Source: Molanna angustata (lineage: Eukaryota > Arthropoda > Insecta > Trichoptera > Molannidae). Taken from it: a DNA stretch of 64,000 nt. The translations under genes were made by a program, and so were the position numbers. A model generated the notes under the pieces. It had not been told where the DNA came from. It was given only the letters and a program-made list of their open reading frames with translations, and did not search any database. The stretch spans positions 16,581,116 through 16,645,115 of the forward strand of contig OY754968.1 of the NCBI GenBank assembly GCA_963576475.1, in the 5' to 3' direction. Below are positions 47,124 to 58,855 of this stretch, piece after piece (the stretch's first letter is position 1; each line of letters starts with the position of its first letter).

Positions 47124-47665
47124 GTTGCGTGTAACACATGAGATCCAACTGTCGATAGCGATAGTATCTATAGTTGAAGAATACGTACCAAATTATTAAC
47201 CCATAAATCCAAATTATTGAATATTTTAAGATATTTTGTTTTCTATACAACACATGTAGGTATGTATGTAGGTATGTCAATATAGGATAGTATGGAGGTC
47301 ACTCCTTTATTGCTACCAAGAATATGAAAACAGCATGATGGTATGAATGTATTTTTGGAGATTAAGTATCAAACTATTAAGACACCTTAGATATTGTGAT
47401 GAAAATTGTTATAAAAAGTTTGAGATGTACCTACTACTACAATGTTCATATTTTTTATATAAAATTAAATAAGTTGATATTTAGTTGGGTTATTTCGGCT
47501 TTTTTCGATATTTGTAAAAAAAATTGGAAATACAGACATTAAAACACATAAATTTATCATAAAAAAAAATGTATTTGTCTATATTCAATAATTTTTAGCG
47601 TTCTAGCTTTTATACTTTTTGATATATATGTAAAAAGTCAAAAGTTGATAACCCCATTAAGGGAA
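47124..47665 (-). mobile_element. Helentron-associated-like element, copy C (3' part)
   Basis: The plus strand reads gttgcgtgtaacacatgagatccaactgtcgatagc, the reverse of the 3' end with its inverted motif. It continues through the ataggatagtatgg and gagattaagtatcaaactat blocks to gttgataacccc. The 5' half with the microsatellite is missing. Confidence 0.8.
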
Positions 47666-48158
47666 ATACTATCGAATATACTCATAACATAAACGAATCA
47701 TTTTCTCAACACTGTTTTACCTACTCAAGCGTAATAATATTAACTCAACATAAAATTTCCAAAGCTCCAACTTCGACGATAAACCAAAGTTGATGCGGTA
47801 TTCAACCACTTTAACGAAATACGATTGTTATTTGGAGAGGAGATATCATCTATATCAAACAACAGATCGGTGCCTATGCAGATAAGTAGGTAAACCATAT
47901 TTTATTATTACCAAGGCATCGAAAATTGTCAAACATTTTACTCATACCTAAACATCTTCAAACGATCGATCCAAATCAAAATTCAAACAACAGTTGAATT
48001 CTTTCTAATTTTATGACTGTCAATTCTTGAAGGAATCCCATTATCAATTACATAATATAATAAGTACTTTTAAAAAGTAATAATCTCAATTTTTACCTTT
48101 TTTCCACTAATAAATTAAGTAATATACTTGACCACTGACGCGTTTCGCTCAAAGAGCA
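47666..48158. other. Unassigned stretch
   Basis: Nothing recognised. The last 30 bp (actgacgcgtttcgctcaaa) lead into the inverted repeat. Confidence 0.4.
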
Positions 48159-48908
48159 TCTACAGAATGGTACTTGTGTATTAGTGGACCTTTTATTTAT
48201 ACAAATATTCATGGCTAACAAACCATTTTTTAAAATACAATAAATGAAATTTGTGAATTTATATTCGTCCTTTTCTTCATTACTGAGGACGTCCGTCACC
48301 ACACGTATGGCCCGCCTCCATGCCAATCTGTTTTGGACTGAACGCAGAGCACCAGTCACCGAATACCCCATTGTGGACTTAACCAGATCGCTCCATCTGG
48401 TCGGTGAGCGACCACGAGATCTCCGTCCCTGCACGCTGTCCATCACAAGCTTCTCGATGCAGTCCGGTTCCCTTCTGGCAATGTGTCCAAATAATTGTAG
48501 GATACGTCTGTAACATGTCGACAGACGATCCTCAATCTTCAGCTCGTCCAAAATTGACTCATTCGTTCTTCTGGCTGTCCATGGGATGCGCAACATTCGC
48601 CTCCAGCACCATATTTCAAAGGCATCGATCCTCTTTCGCTCTGACTCTCTCGGTGTCCATGTTTCCACACCATACATAACCATCGAGAGATCTTTCCCAG
48701 TGCACCCTTTGCCATGGCGATGCGTCTGCGATGAATTTGTGAGTACAACTATAAAAATATTACGACTATAAACTAATATACAATTGTAAGAAAAACAGAG
48801 CATACAAGAACAAATTATTAGAAACAATTATAAAGAAGGTTATTCATTTTGTAAAAATCAGATACACATACAAACATATACAATTATACACAAGTACCAT
48901 TCTGTAGA
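48159..48908. mobile_element. 750-bp unit bounded by a perfect 22-bp inverted repeat
   Basis: tctacagaatggtacttgtg, then ta, at 48159-48180 returns as its exact inverse at 48887-48908. The enclosed segment holds an RT fragment (see 48245). Foldback capture, or an insertion between the arms of an older element, would explain it. No target duplication was identified. Confidence 0.65.
48245..48760 (-). pseudogene. Non-LTR RT C-terminal fragment
   Basis: The minus-strand frame reads MVMYGVETWTPRESERKRI, DAFEIWCWRRMLRIPWTARR, TNESILDELKIEDRLSTCYR, LQLFGHIARREPDCIEKLVM, QGRRSRGRSPTRWSDLVKST and, near the end, NRLAWRRAIRVVTDVLSNEE. This is the classic W.WRRML.I.W..R tail of insect LINEs. It is open for more than 180 codons, better kept than most fragments here. 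At its start RRIAMAKGALGK is one frame away, so an indel separates the piece before MYG. RT catalytic domains are absent. Confidence 0.88.
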
Positions 48909-49200
48909 TTATCTTTATTTATTTATTTTAATTTATTTGACTTTTCAACAGACTACACATACAATAAGTAAAAATACAAACATAATACGGGGATAAGTCC
49001 AATTACTGAAAAGCGCAAGTTATACAAAAAACATGGTTATATAAATTCAACAAGTATCTACTTAAAACGAAATAGAAAAAGAAAAAACGCAAATTTTACA
49101 AAAAAGGGCAAATTATACAAAATTCATCGTTACATAAATTCAATTATACAAAAAACATGGTTATACAAATTCAATTATACAAAAAACAGGGTTATAAAAT
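48909..49200. repeat. T-rich tract and loosely repeated ttatacaaaaaac units
   Basis: After a tttatttatttatttt tract come four or more imperfect copies of aattatacaaaaaacatggttata (49018-49195), about 30-37 bp apart. It may be the reversed 3' UTR of a minus-strand LINE. No RT motif was recognised beyond it. Confidence 0.45.
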
Positions 49201-50682
49201 CTTTGAGCTAAACGCGTCAGTAGACAACTATATTTCATCACTTAGCGATGTCACTAGGTACATGTTTTATTCAGCAGTCAGTATCAATACCTTTATTTTG
49301 TCTTCATCAGCTTCAAATAGCTTTTCAAAACATGGTACCTAAATATTGCCGAAACGAAATATTACTAGCAATCCTAAATAATCGCGTGTCCTTAAAATAA
49401 AAGTGTTAAGGTGTATACCTACCTATTTTAAATTCTTTGCATTTTTTCAGTGCTCTTTATACATGTCATATTAGTCTCATTTCCACACCGCACATTAATT
49501 CTTGGTATTTTAATAATATTATAATGGTCTTAGTATAAGTTCCAAATACATACATTCAATGTGAACATCAGCCTTAAAATAAATATTACACAATAATACG
49601 TATAAATGAACACTGTTAAACAAAGGAAAGGGATGGTTGAAACATGTATGTATAACAGATTTCTGGACCGCTGTCCTACTTTTGATTAATTCTGTGTGTT
49701 TTTCTTGGTAGTGTAAATATTATCTAGTCCCTTACGCCACATTTATAAAATCCACAAAAACCATTCCCAAAACTGTAAATAAATCCATATATCCATGTTT
49801 ATTTTTTTATTATTTTGACTTATCTTTAATTCAATAAAAGGATTTCAAAATAATTTTTCATTTTAAGACAATATTAGTTTCGTAAATAGTATTATTTCCG
49901 ACCATCGTGACTTAGAAGTGAGTTGTTAAACTTCTTGGGGAAGACATTTTTTAGATTGTTTAAAAAATATTTTGTCCTTAAACCTAGTTCATCATTTTAC
50001 GTGAACTAAAAAGGTGAGATACAAACCTGGGTCCACTTAATATGTATTTTTCCAGCGCACTAACCGCCCAAACTCTTACCCATAGAATACATTTATGCTG
50101 GAGGAGATTACCATTTACCAATAAACTCGTCACTTTCATGGGGTGTTCAGAGTGTTTTAAAACATTTTGAAGAAGAAGAGATATTTATAAAAACAAATTT
50201 AAATCAACAGTCATTAATCATAAAATAATTATTTTCAAAACGAACTGCTGTTTTGGACCATTTTAACGATGAATTTATCTCTTCAAAAACGGTTGCATTA
50301 AAAATTATTCGTCACAGCAACATTACAATTTCCTTACAGATTTCAATTTTATTCAAAAAATGTGTGAAAATACGAGTTCCTTTATTTTTTAATTTAATTA
50401 ATATTTAAATTAATATCGTATGAACAAAAATGTTAATAATGAATAGCTGAAACACGTTCATACCTATTTCATCCGCTGCAATGGCTTTTGGTCGGCAACC
50501 CGTTTTAATTCTGAAAACGTACTAAAATTTTCATGAAATGTGAAATTTATACATTTTTTCATTCAAACTATGTACGTAGTACATATTATAATTCAATGCA
50601 TTTTATGTATATTTTGCTATTCTAACGATTGAATGTTAATCCAAATAATAAAGTCTACTTAGATTAAAATTAAATTTGTTTT
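49201..50682. other. AT-rich stretch
   Basis: Nothing recognised. Confidence 0.45.
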
Positions 50683-50915
50683 GTCGGCCTTTGTGGCCCT
50701 GTAAGTTGGGTATCTGACTTCTGATCCAAAGATCCCGGGTTTGATTCCCGGTGGAGACACTGTTTTTAGTTATGTTCTCAGTCTGGATCTGTGAGACGAT
50801 TAATATCGTTAGTCTCCAGAATGTGCCAACTTGTTATTGGGTGCATGTTCAGTTAATAATTGACATAGTACCTGTTAGTTACCCGAAAAACAATAATAAA
50901 TAAATAAAATGAACA
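50683..50915 (+). repeat. SINE family 2
   Basis: tcggcctttgtggccctgta (damaged A box), B box gggtttgattcccggtgg, then the complete body to gttacccgaaaaac and an aataataaataaataaa tail. More diverged than the 43.5 and 60.7 kb copies. Confidence 0.85.
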
Positions 50916-50959
50916 TATTGTAAAATGACAGTTCAGATAAACAAATTTTTGTTTTGTTT

Positions 50960-51470
50960 GACTTTTTTTTTCATTTATTTAAAGACATTTCATCCAATAT
51001 TGAATTTTACATGTCTCAAGAGTGAAAATAACAATAAAAGAAAACAAAACAAGAGGAGAAAATACAATTGATACATAAAGTACTTAAGAAAAACAATGTG
51101 CAAATTAATACAAACAGATCAAAATACAATTAAATAGAACACAAATGCAAATGATTGAAACATAGAATTCCTCCCCCACACGAAAAACTCTATATTTCAA
51201 TTACTTGTTACAAATTAATCATAAAGTAAAAAATGTTGTAACATATAAATCATAAAGTAAAAAAATAATGTAACAAATAAATCATAAAATAAAAGTTATA
51301 TGTAACAGTTTTATCATATAGTAAAAAAAAATTATGTAACAGATAAATCCAAAAGTTAAACAAATGTAGGTAACTAATCAATCATAAAATTAAGGTTAAT
51401 GTAAAAAAAATAATCATAAAGTAAAAAAAAAGTAATCATAGATTAAATAAAAACACCTTAATAACAGAAC
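50960..51470. repeat. T-rich end and degenerate aaatcataaagtaaaa repeats
   Basis: A tttttttttcatttattt tract is followed by at least seven imperfect copies of gtaacaaataaatcataaagtaaaaa between 51205 and 51440, spaced 36-50 bp. The arrangement parallels 31436-31780 and 48909-49200 and may be the reversed UTR of minus-strand LINEs. Confidence 0.5.
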
Positions 51471-52626
51471 AAGTATAACATAAAATAAAATTGATTAAAA
51501 GATTGTTTGACTTTCACTATTCATTCAAATGTTCATTCGTCATCGGAATTGAACCCATTTTCAAACAAAAATTTCAAATAAAACTGATTTTATGGATAGG
51601 TACCTACCTACGTGTAATGCTTTTCAATAATATTGTTCCATAGTAGGGATAAAAAGCAATGTTTCCATTAGTTTGTACCATCAATTTTAATATTTGTTAG
51701 CATAGTGTATTTAAATAGCAGAACTAAAGTTTGATTTTCATCTGTATTCAACACTTGTACAATATTTTCCATACTTTGAACAAATTAGACCTAGTTTTAA
51801 CGAAAAACGATATCAATAAACATAAAGCTTCATTAGATATATTTAGAAGTTTCATACAAGGTATGATATTGAGAGAAACGAAAGCCGCAACGCTAATTAG
51901 CCATCTATGAAGACTCTCATTATTATCACAATTCGATATTGCCACACGAAATGGCTCGATATTGTTTCTCTCTCAAAAACAGAAACGTAGAATATCGCTG
52001 ACCAAATTTCTCAATCTGTAAATCCGAATCAGCGCCAGTCACGGGAAATGAACGGATTTGGCAAACTAAAATTTGAAGATCAAAATCTGATCGTTTTGTT
52101 GCCAAAATATTTTCCGTATTCCAATCATTTTCTATGTTTTACACAACTCGGTGAAATACTGATACCAAAAAATAATAGTAGGTACTCTGAAACAAAATAA
52201 TCAAAACAAATAACAACTAGGTACTTTATCGTCGTGAAAACTCATCCTTAAATAACGGCCGCCATATTGGTTTCTCATCATTTCAAAAGAAAACAAAGAA
52301 GTTTAAATTGTTTCGAAATCTACACCTTCTTATTAGAATAAATCGATATCCATCTCGAAAAATGAAAAAAAGAACAAGAAGAAGTCTAAAAACAGACGTC
52401 TTCTAATATCTCTAAATATAGCAAATTAGAACTTAATAAATACCGCTTATTTTGTAAAATTTCGTTTTAATCACTGTCGACATATTGGATTTCTCCTAGT
52501 ATCTTGAAATAAAAAAATAAGGCAATCGGTTCGTCACCATAAACGACCATTTTTTTTATTCACGCAATTTATTTAACTCAAACGAAAAAAGAAAGAAAAA
52601 ATTTTCTGATTCTAAAAATAGTTTCC
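51471..52626. other. Unassigned stretch
   Basis: A minus-strand segment at 51990-51640 keeps two partly overlapping open stretches (RWLISVAAFVSLNIIP; ENIVQVLNTDENQTLVLLFK) that could be the coding end upstream of the preceding tract. I could not identify a family. Confidence 0.25.
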
Positions 52627-52860
52627 GCACGGTGAATTGTCCATACGATAAATTGTCCTCACGGCCAATTGTCCTCACGGCCAACTGTCCCCACGGCCAA
52701 TTGTCCTCACGGCCAACTGTCCCCACGGCCAATTGTCCTCACGGCCAACTGTCCTCACGGCCAATTGTTCTCACGATAAATTGTCCATACGGTAAAAAGG
52801 GCGTACGGCCAATTGTCCACGGCCAATCGGCTACGGCCAATTGTTCGGACACGAATTATG
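52627..52860 (+). repeat. 16-bp minisatellite (cacggccaattgtcct)
   Basis: From about 52650 to 52770 the 16-bp unit cacggccaattgtcct alternates with the variant cacggccaactgtccc in about eight copies. Outer units are more diverged (gataaattgtccatac on both sides), and from 52800 to 52850 the spacing becomes irregular. It translates open because 16-bp steps avoid stops; it is not a gene. The aattgtcc/gaacaattgg-type content gives each unit a partial dyad. Confidence 0.9.
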
Positions 52861-53270
52861 GATCTCCATAATCTAGGTGCAATAATCAACTTATTAAAAA
52901 TTCGTAAAATATCTTATTGAAATCTCAAGTAGGTATTATTTTCTGAGACGGCATAATATTCATATTGTGGCGATACAGCACTTGGTGTCCGTTCAACCAA
53001 TGAAAATTCATGCATAGGTACCTACTTCCGCTGGGCGACCGTCTCAGACAATCGGCGAGCATCGATGTTTCTCGAAGATGGCACTAAGGAAGTATTTAAA
53101 TGGCTGCGCAGGCGCTCGCTGATTAGTGTAAAACTAACGTCATATTAGTATTAGTGTTGAATATTTGTACCTTCGTAAAAACGTTTATTGTAAGAAAAAT
53201 ATAGTGAAATCAATTGTCAAAAATATATTTTATTTCCCTTTATTCTACTAAATAAAACCAGGTAAAATTA
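52861..53270 (+). promoter_or_regulatory. Possible promoter or solo-LTR-like segment (weak)
   Basis: A GC-richer block (53025-53130) has tatttaaa at 53094 followed about 30 bp later by tgattagtgtaaaac, a spacing suited to a TATA box and an arthropod initiator. After it come ttgaatatttgtaccttcg and aaacgtttattgtaag, as in the R-U5 part of some insect LTRs. No paired LTR, primer-binding site or gag/pol was found nearby. Confidence 0.2.
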
Positions 53271-53274
53271 TCGC

Positions 53275-53395
53275 AAAACAACTAGAGCCAGAATCGGATG
53301 CGCAAAGCGCAAATTTGTGCCTATTTGTTTGGTTGTTTTATGATCAAATCGCCCCTCTCCACGGGAAATGGCTTCAGAAGTTTGACGAAAACTAT
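53275..53395 (+). repeat. Dispersed repeat U, forward copy
   Basis: attatcgcaaaacaactaga ... aaatttgtgcctatttgttt ... tcaaatcgcccctctccacg ... gtttgacgaaaactata. It pairs with the inverted copy at 46105-46235. No family recognised. Confidence 0.7.
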
Positions 53396-54464
53396 ACCTT
53401 CTATTTAAAAATATGCATCATAACATTGTATTCGTAGAAGGAATTCTCATGTAGTTTCGCTTAATTAACAATAGTTCATTTTTCAATGAAGACAAATCTA
53501 ATCAAGTCATCGATTTTTTCCACAAGCTGTAAACGATAACTTTATTATATGTTTCAATAGAAAATGACATTGTTTGAAAGAAATATATTTTTTTAATAAG
53601 AATATAATGTTTGTAGAAGTCGATTTCTCTTTGCCAATTCATGCGATTAAGAGCAGTAAGATATCATGTATTTATACAACTAGACGAATTTCACCATAAT
53701 GGAAACCTCTTCGTCTTTGTAAACAATTTACGGGAAGCAATCGGTCACACTATTGATAGTCAATCCATAAAGTTATTCGACCAAATCGAATCTATAGTCC
53801 TTTGATAAAACCACACCATTTATTTTGTCAATACTCGAGTTGAGCTCTGAATCGACGTCATTTATAAGATTCCATGCAGGCTCGGGTACTACGCCGCACC
53901 ATTACAAATGAAACCCCACCTTTCTCTAACCAGCAAAATGAAAAATTATTTTACATAATATTCCGTATGAGTTTTGCTTTGCGAAAACCATATTGCCTTA
54001 CACGTATATCAATACATTTCTCGCTTTTTAATTTTACGTACACAAGTGATGTTTGAGTACAACATAATGTAGGTATGTATAACGACGGTTTAACAACCTA
54101 CATAAAGTAGGTACTATACAATATTCGACTCAATTCCCCAAAGTCGAATCACACATTTGATTCGTTCATTGGTTCCCATCTAAATGTGTGAATTTTAATG
54201 CATTATTCATGTTTTATTTTCATAAAAGCTTAGTATATTCCGCAATGTAAATAAGTTCCGTTTTCGATATTTCATTAAAAGAGTTACAAATTGGAAATAA
54301 ATATTGTATCTGAAATACACGACAATTTTTACGACAGTAATAATCTATAGGTACTAATTACTTAGTCAAACAAAAATAGTGAAAAATTCTCAAGACTTTT
54401 TAAATAGGTGGGTACCTATAAAATTAAGTTTACAAACCTATAAGTAAATATCTACATAATATGT
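53396..54464. other. AT-rich stretch
   Basis: Nothing recognised. Confidence 0.45.
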
Positions 54465-54686
54465 TCAAAAATATAAATATAACTCGTTGAAATTATTTTT
54501 AGTAACACTGTGGAAATCCATAATAATTAAGTAAATAAATTTTTTTAAATAAAAATTTTTTGGTAACAAAAAACTTTGTTTCTTCCACTTCACATTTATA
54601 TTGGATGGAACGTTTTCGAACTGTACTAGTTCATCTTCAGCATCTGAAATGTGACTGATTCTATTGTGCGTGTTGTCATCTTCCAT
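54465..54686 (-). CDS. Candidate short ORF, acidic N-terminus (possible first exon)
   Basis: The minus-strand ATG at 54686 opens MEDDNTHNRISHISDAEDEL, then VQFENVPSN and VKWKKQSFLL. After about residue 45 the frame becomes AT-rich and unconvincing. A GC-richer, C-rich region lies immediately upstream (54690-54780). A gtgaag after ...aatataaat could act as a donor, but no downstream exon was identified. The acidic start recalls transposase or transcription-factor N-termini; I do not assign a family. Confidence 0.2.
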   Translation of the reverse strand: MEDDNTHNRISHISDAEDELVQFENVPSNINVKWKKQSFLLPKNFYLKKFIYLIIMDFHSVTKNNFNELYLYF

Positions 54687-55021
54687 TGGAGAGTGTAGGC
54701 GGGTTGAGTATGGCGGGGGTAATTAACTGGTGGGGGTGAGCGGTAGCGAGCGGTGTAGGTTTGGGTTTTGTTTGGTTCTTAATAATACTCAATATTGGTG
54801 AATTTACTGGAGGAATCTGAATATTTATTAAATTGGGGTTATTTTTTCTTTTATTTATTTCCAGGGCTTCGAAAATATAAAGTCATCGAAAAGTTTCATC
54901 AAGAATCGTCTATTGACAAAATAAAAATAGATCAGTTTTTCATAAAACGAGTTTTCCTCGTCGATATAAAAATGATTCAGTGTCTAGTAAGCTTACTCTG
55001 CTAAAATATTTAATATTAAAT
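54687..55021. other. Unassigned spacer
   Basis: A G-rich patch (54690-54770) and a pyrimidine tract before cag at 54840-54865 (ttcttttatttatttccag) are present. No gene is supported. Confidence 0.3.
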
Positions 55022-55160
55022 ACGTTGCAGTTCCCCCTGGACGACCGCCAAAGAGATGGAAGGACAGCTGGACATCCGCGTCCCAGGAGTGAATCCGAGA
55101 ATAAACAGTACCTACCCAGTACTAGAACAAGCAGAAGAAGAAGAAGAAGACGTTGCAGTT
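55022..55160 (+). mobile_element. Minimal (GAA)n-tailed LINE 3' end with 11-bp target duplication
   Basis: acgttgcagtt occurs at 55022-55032 and again at 55150-55160. Between them are 117 bp: ccccctggacgaccgccaaa, agatggaaggacagctggac, then a UTR close to that of the 7.0 kb element, and (GAA)n. The translation PPGRPPKRWKDSWTSASQE is preserved. This is a textbook 5'-truncated retroposition event. Confidence 0.92.
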
Positions 55161-55321
55161 TGATCTTTGTGGCTTCAAAACTTAAATAAATATCTGACGG
55201 AGGCGCATTTTGTAATATTTTCTCAAAGTATCAATTTAAAGTTATTGTATTTTTTTCTCCTTTATAATTCATGACATTTCTTCTTATAATGAACATTCAA
55301 AAGGATAATTTATATAACAAG

Positions 55322-55540
55322 ATGGAGATGTCACAGAAGACGTTTCTGGAGAAACGACGTCGAACCCATATACGACAATAGGATTGTCAAAATTGTTAAG
55401 ACAGACATAAGTACCCAACGACTGAAGATTATATGACCTGCAAAGAGATGGAACGACCATAGGACCTACTCCTCCCGGGATAGTCCACCCTCATAAACAG
55501 TTAAAATGACCTAAAAGACGATGATGAAGAAGAAGAATTT
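55322..55540 (+). pseudogene. 3' end of a related (GAA)n-tailed LINE
   Basis: Translation gives RRFWRNDVEPIYDNRIVKI, then PAKRWNDH and YSSRDSP, parallel to WRDHVERADSVRVVKI...GRPPKRWKDSWTS in the 7.0 kb element. It ends cgggatagtccaccctcata...gaagaagaaga. The same UTR is found inverted inside the Helitron at 60 kb. Confidence 0.75.
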
Positions 55541-57270
55541 TTATAAAAACTTATTGAAATGAATAAAATTATTTCATGAAATTCAAGCTTTTGTTCAAAA
55601 TCTGAAACACACGCCACCCTGTGGATGAAATACGTAGCGAACGTTATTATAATTGAGTAAAATTCCGACGAACATTCCCTGGAACCCAGTTCTCAAATCT
55701 CAAATGGCAAATTCAGTATTCAATATTCGCTACTAGAGATCCGAAAATTGTGTTCTAATACTAAAAAAAAACAAGTCGTACCTATGGGAATTACTTTTTA
55801 CTTTTACCTTTCCACTACTGTGGAATAGTGGGGTCATGGTTTCACGATTTTTAAGCATTTTTTTAAACATTATTGTTTCATAAAACCTTTGCGGTCTAAC
55901 TAACTAGTTGCAACTTGACTTTAATTCGACGCATACCCAGTTTTGGCAATACAAAAAGCTGAATAAGCCTCAGATTAAAGTCAAGTTTCAAATAGTATGT
56001 ATGTAAGTAGGTGTGTTTTGAGTAAAAAAAAATTAAATACAACAACATAGTATCATGCTGGCAATAGGTTAACTTAAAAACAAATGGACGAACAAAACTG
56101 CAAAATATAAAATCAAGTATTTTATTCATATTAAGTCAATGATATGAGCATTTTGATATTATGGTTTTTATATAAGTAGAACATATTAATTATTGACAGA
56201 CTAATTACTACATTATATTGTTGGTTTATAGGTATCTCATTTATCACTTCAGCTGTGCAAAATCTAAATATATCAATGTACCACCTACCTTAGTACTTAC
56301 TCACTGTTTTAATTGTTTTTTCACTCGACGTATCTGTCTCTTAAAAATTTCATCCAGATAAATCCTGAGGGCATTTTTCCTCTCTTTTTTCCGTCCTTTC
56401 TTAAGTATTAAAGTTATACTAAGAGAAATAAGCGTTACCCAAGAATCTTTGCTGCTATGGATTATACATGAAAAATGGATTTTTAGTTCAAGTTGAGTCA
56501 GTGGATAAAAAATAAATTGATACAAAATTGAAGAAGACCTTTTTATAGGTACACTCTCTTTTATGCATATTAAAGTTCGTGTAAGTATTATGTATATACC
56601 TACCTATAGTATACATCGTGTAGAAATTCTGTAGGCTTATTTTATTTTAATTGAAGTTTTATCTCAACCGCACATCCGATTTCAGAGTTTTTTTCTTTTT
56701 GTATAAAATGCGTACCTACAAGCTTCCGAATATTTAATAAGATAATAAAACGAAAATATTTACACATTTAACAAAAGAAAATTGCGTGAATATTTTACAT
56801 TCCGTATTTATAATGCAAAAACTATATAAAGTTTATAGCTAATGTATCATCTACACAATTCCCTGCGGAATTCTTCGAGATACTTTATATGAAATTATAT
56901 TACGGAAATATTCTTTAATTATAAAGATATTTTGACTAGTAGAAAAACCCCAACAACTTTTTATGTAGAAGATAAATTAAAATTCTAATTTTGGAGTTTT
57001 AAATTTGATGAAAGTCAGTTTTATTTGTTTTCAACAATAATCTTATACTGAATGAAATTTAATCCGAATTCTGTGTTTCCACCTTCGTACAACCTGGGTC
57101 TTTTTAAAATCCGAATTAATAAACTCTTTTCTAGATTGCAAACCCCTCCCAACGCTACGTAGTGCGCTTCTTCGGAAGAGTAAAATGGACCCAAATCCTA
57201 ATAACTGGTGTCCCCTACGTGGACATGTTAAAAAAAAATATATTTAAATTATGTATAAATATGATATTGG
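55541..57270. other. AT-rich stretch
   Basis: Nothing recognised. Several frames of 60-80 codons are AT-driven. Confidence 0.45.
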
Positions 57271-57420
57271 ATGGGTGGATGGCAGAGCGGTTAGCGCGCT
57301 GGGTTAGTAATCCAGTGGTCGCGAGTTCGAATCCTGCCTCGACCGATCTCGTTCACCTATAGGACAAGCATTTATGCTTTGTTTAGGGAACGTAGGAAGA
57401 TGTATATGTACTTGTTTAAA
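57271..57420 (+). repeat. SINE family 1
   Basis: atgggtggatggcagagcgg, then the anticodon arm gctgggttagtaatccag, B box gagttcgaatcc, body to gtatatgtacttgttta. Nearly identical to 9911-10090 except in the first nucleotides. Confidence 0.9.
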
Positions 57421-58437
57421 GATGTAGAGACTTGTGCATCAAATAAAACAATAATAATTCACCGTTGGATGCGTGAATAGTCTGTGTCTTTCATCAAAGA
57501 CTATGAACGACATCTGTCAAGTATTATTACGTGGAAATTTACAATCGAAAATGAAATTAATAGGTGTATACTTTCCACTACTATGGAATATATATTCACA
57601 ATTTTAAAGCGTATTGTTTTAAATCAATATTTTAACTAGAATCGTTTAGTGAATGCAAACATTGAGTTTAGTCATGATATTTTTGTAAGTATGTCGTTTT
57701 AAGTATGGAGTATCATTTTTGTGTCCTCTTTATAGTCCGAGTTATATTTTACTATGTATACCTAAGTCCGACATCACATGAATATCATATAGGTATACAA
57801 CATGGAAAGTGCAGAACTGCTAATTTATGCAACCCTGTTTTGTGTTTTCTTTATTTTTGAGGTGTTTTGCAATATCCTTCCTTGATACAAAAAAAACTTT
57901 TATTATCACGTTGTAATAACTATTTTCCAGGATTAATACAATACAATTCATGAAAAGCATTATGTACATCTTGAAAAAAAACATGGAAAATCCTTTGATT
58001 GTCTCTGTTGACTACATAATACCTCCATTTCCGATATTCATATCCTCAACACCTAATAGAAATGAAATAAAACAAATAGATTGTCGGGCACAATACAATT
58101 GCCGTAACTATTTCACGAGCCAATAATCTTCATCAAAGGGAAGAGAGTGTAAAATCTATCCCACAAAATAATGAGACAAGACACAATAACAAAACGACTC
58201 TTAAAAAGAAAACAGAAAATCAATACAAAACATTCGTTGTACAAAGAATCAACCTTCAACAAAGTACTTTTAACAGAAGAAAAATTGGCTTACAATTAAT
58301 TAACATGCAATTATTGCTATTTTGAGCTGAAAACTGTTTATTCGCAAGAAATTAACATTGGTCATCACATTTTTTTTAAGTATATTTCTATAATTCCTAA
58401 CTCTACATTGTATAATTCATATGACAAAGCGGCTGGA
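57421..58437. other. AT-rich stretch
   Basis: Nothing recognised. Confidence 0.45.
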
Positions 58438-58855
58438 TTAGTGATTATGAGTTATGGTGTCTTACAATTATTGTTAGATTCCCGGTAGGTTAATATTTTA
58501 CAGAGATCTTGGTCATACCCCCGATGTTTCTTATTTAAAAAGATCTGAAGTCCACGAGTGTGAATAATCTTCCATTCACATTCGACGATTGTTCTTTTGA
58601 ACGGCGTGATGGTTTGGTATGGTATTATCACCTATTCAAATCAAAGGACTTAACAAATATATTGATTGTTATTTTTGTATTTAAAAAATCAGACCAGAGG
58701 ATTTAAGAAAGATACCTAATACTGATTGAGATTGCTAATCTAGAGGGCTCCATGAGCTGCTTTTCGTTTTCTAGTCGTTCACTTAGCGCTCTGTGAAGGA
58801 GCCGATTACAGTCTCCATATGCAGTGCGGGTGGTGGTGGAAGAAGCGAATGTGAT
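58438..58855 (+). repeat. Dispersed repeat W, copy 3, with an internal foreign block
   Basis: Starts gattcccggtaggttaat and ends ccatatgcagtgcgggtgg, as in copies 1 and 2. Between 58599 and 58727 the expected tgcactatggtgccgag part is replaced by about 130 bp (ggcgtgatggtttggtatgg ... gaggatttaagaaagata). That block belongs to the repeat at 62945-63290. Confidence 0.7.

Noticed and set aside
52632..52871. 79-codon frame with repeated PHGQLSSRPTVPTANC-like text
   Set aside because: It is the 16-bp minisatellite read through. Repeat units that lack stops stay open in all phases.
52930..53270. Solo LTR
   Set aside because: Promoter-like spacing is suggestive, but no tg...ca ends with a target duplication could be set. 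Left as a weak regulatory entry.
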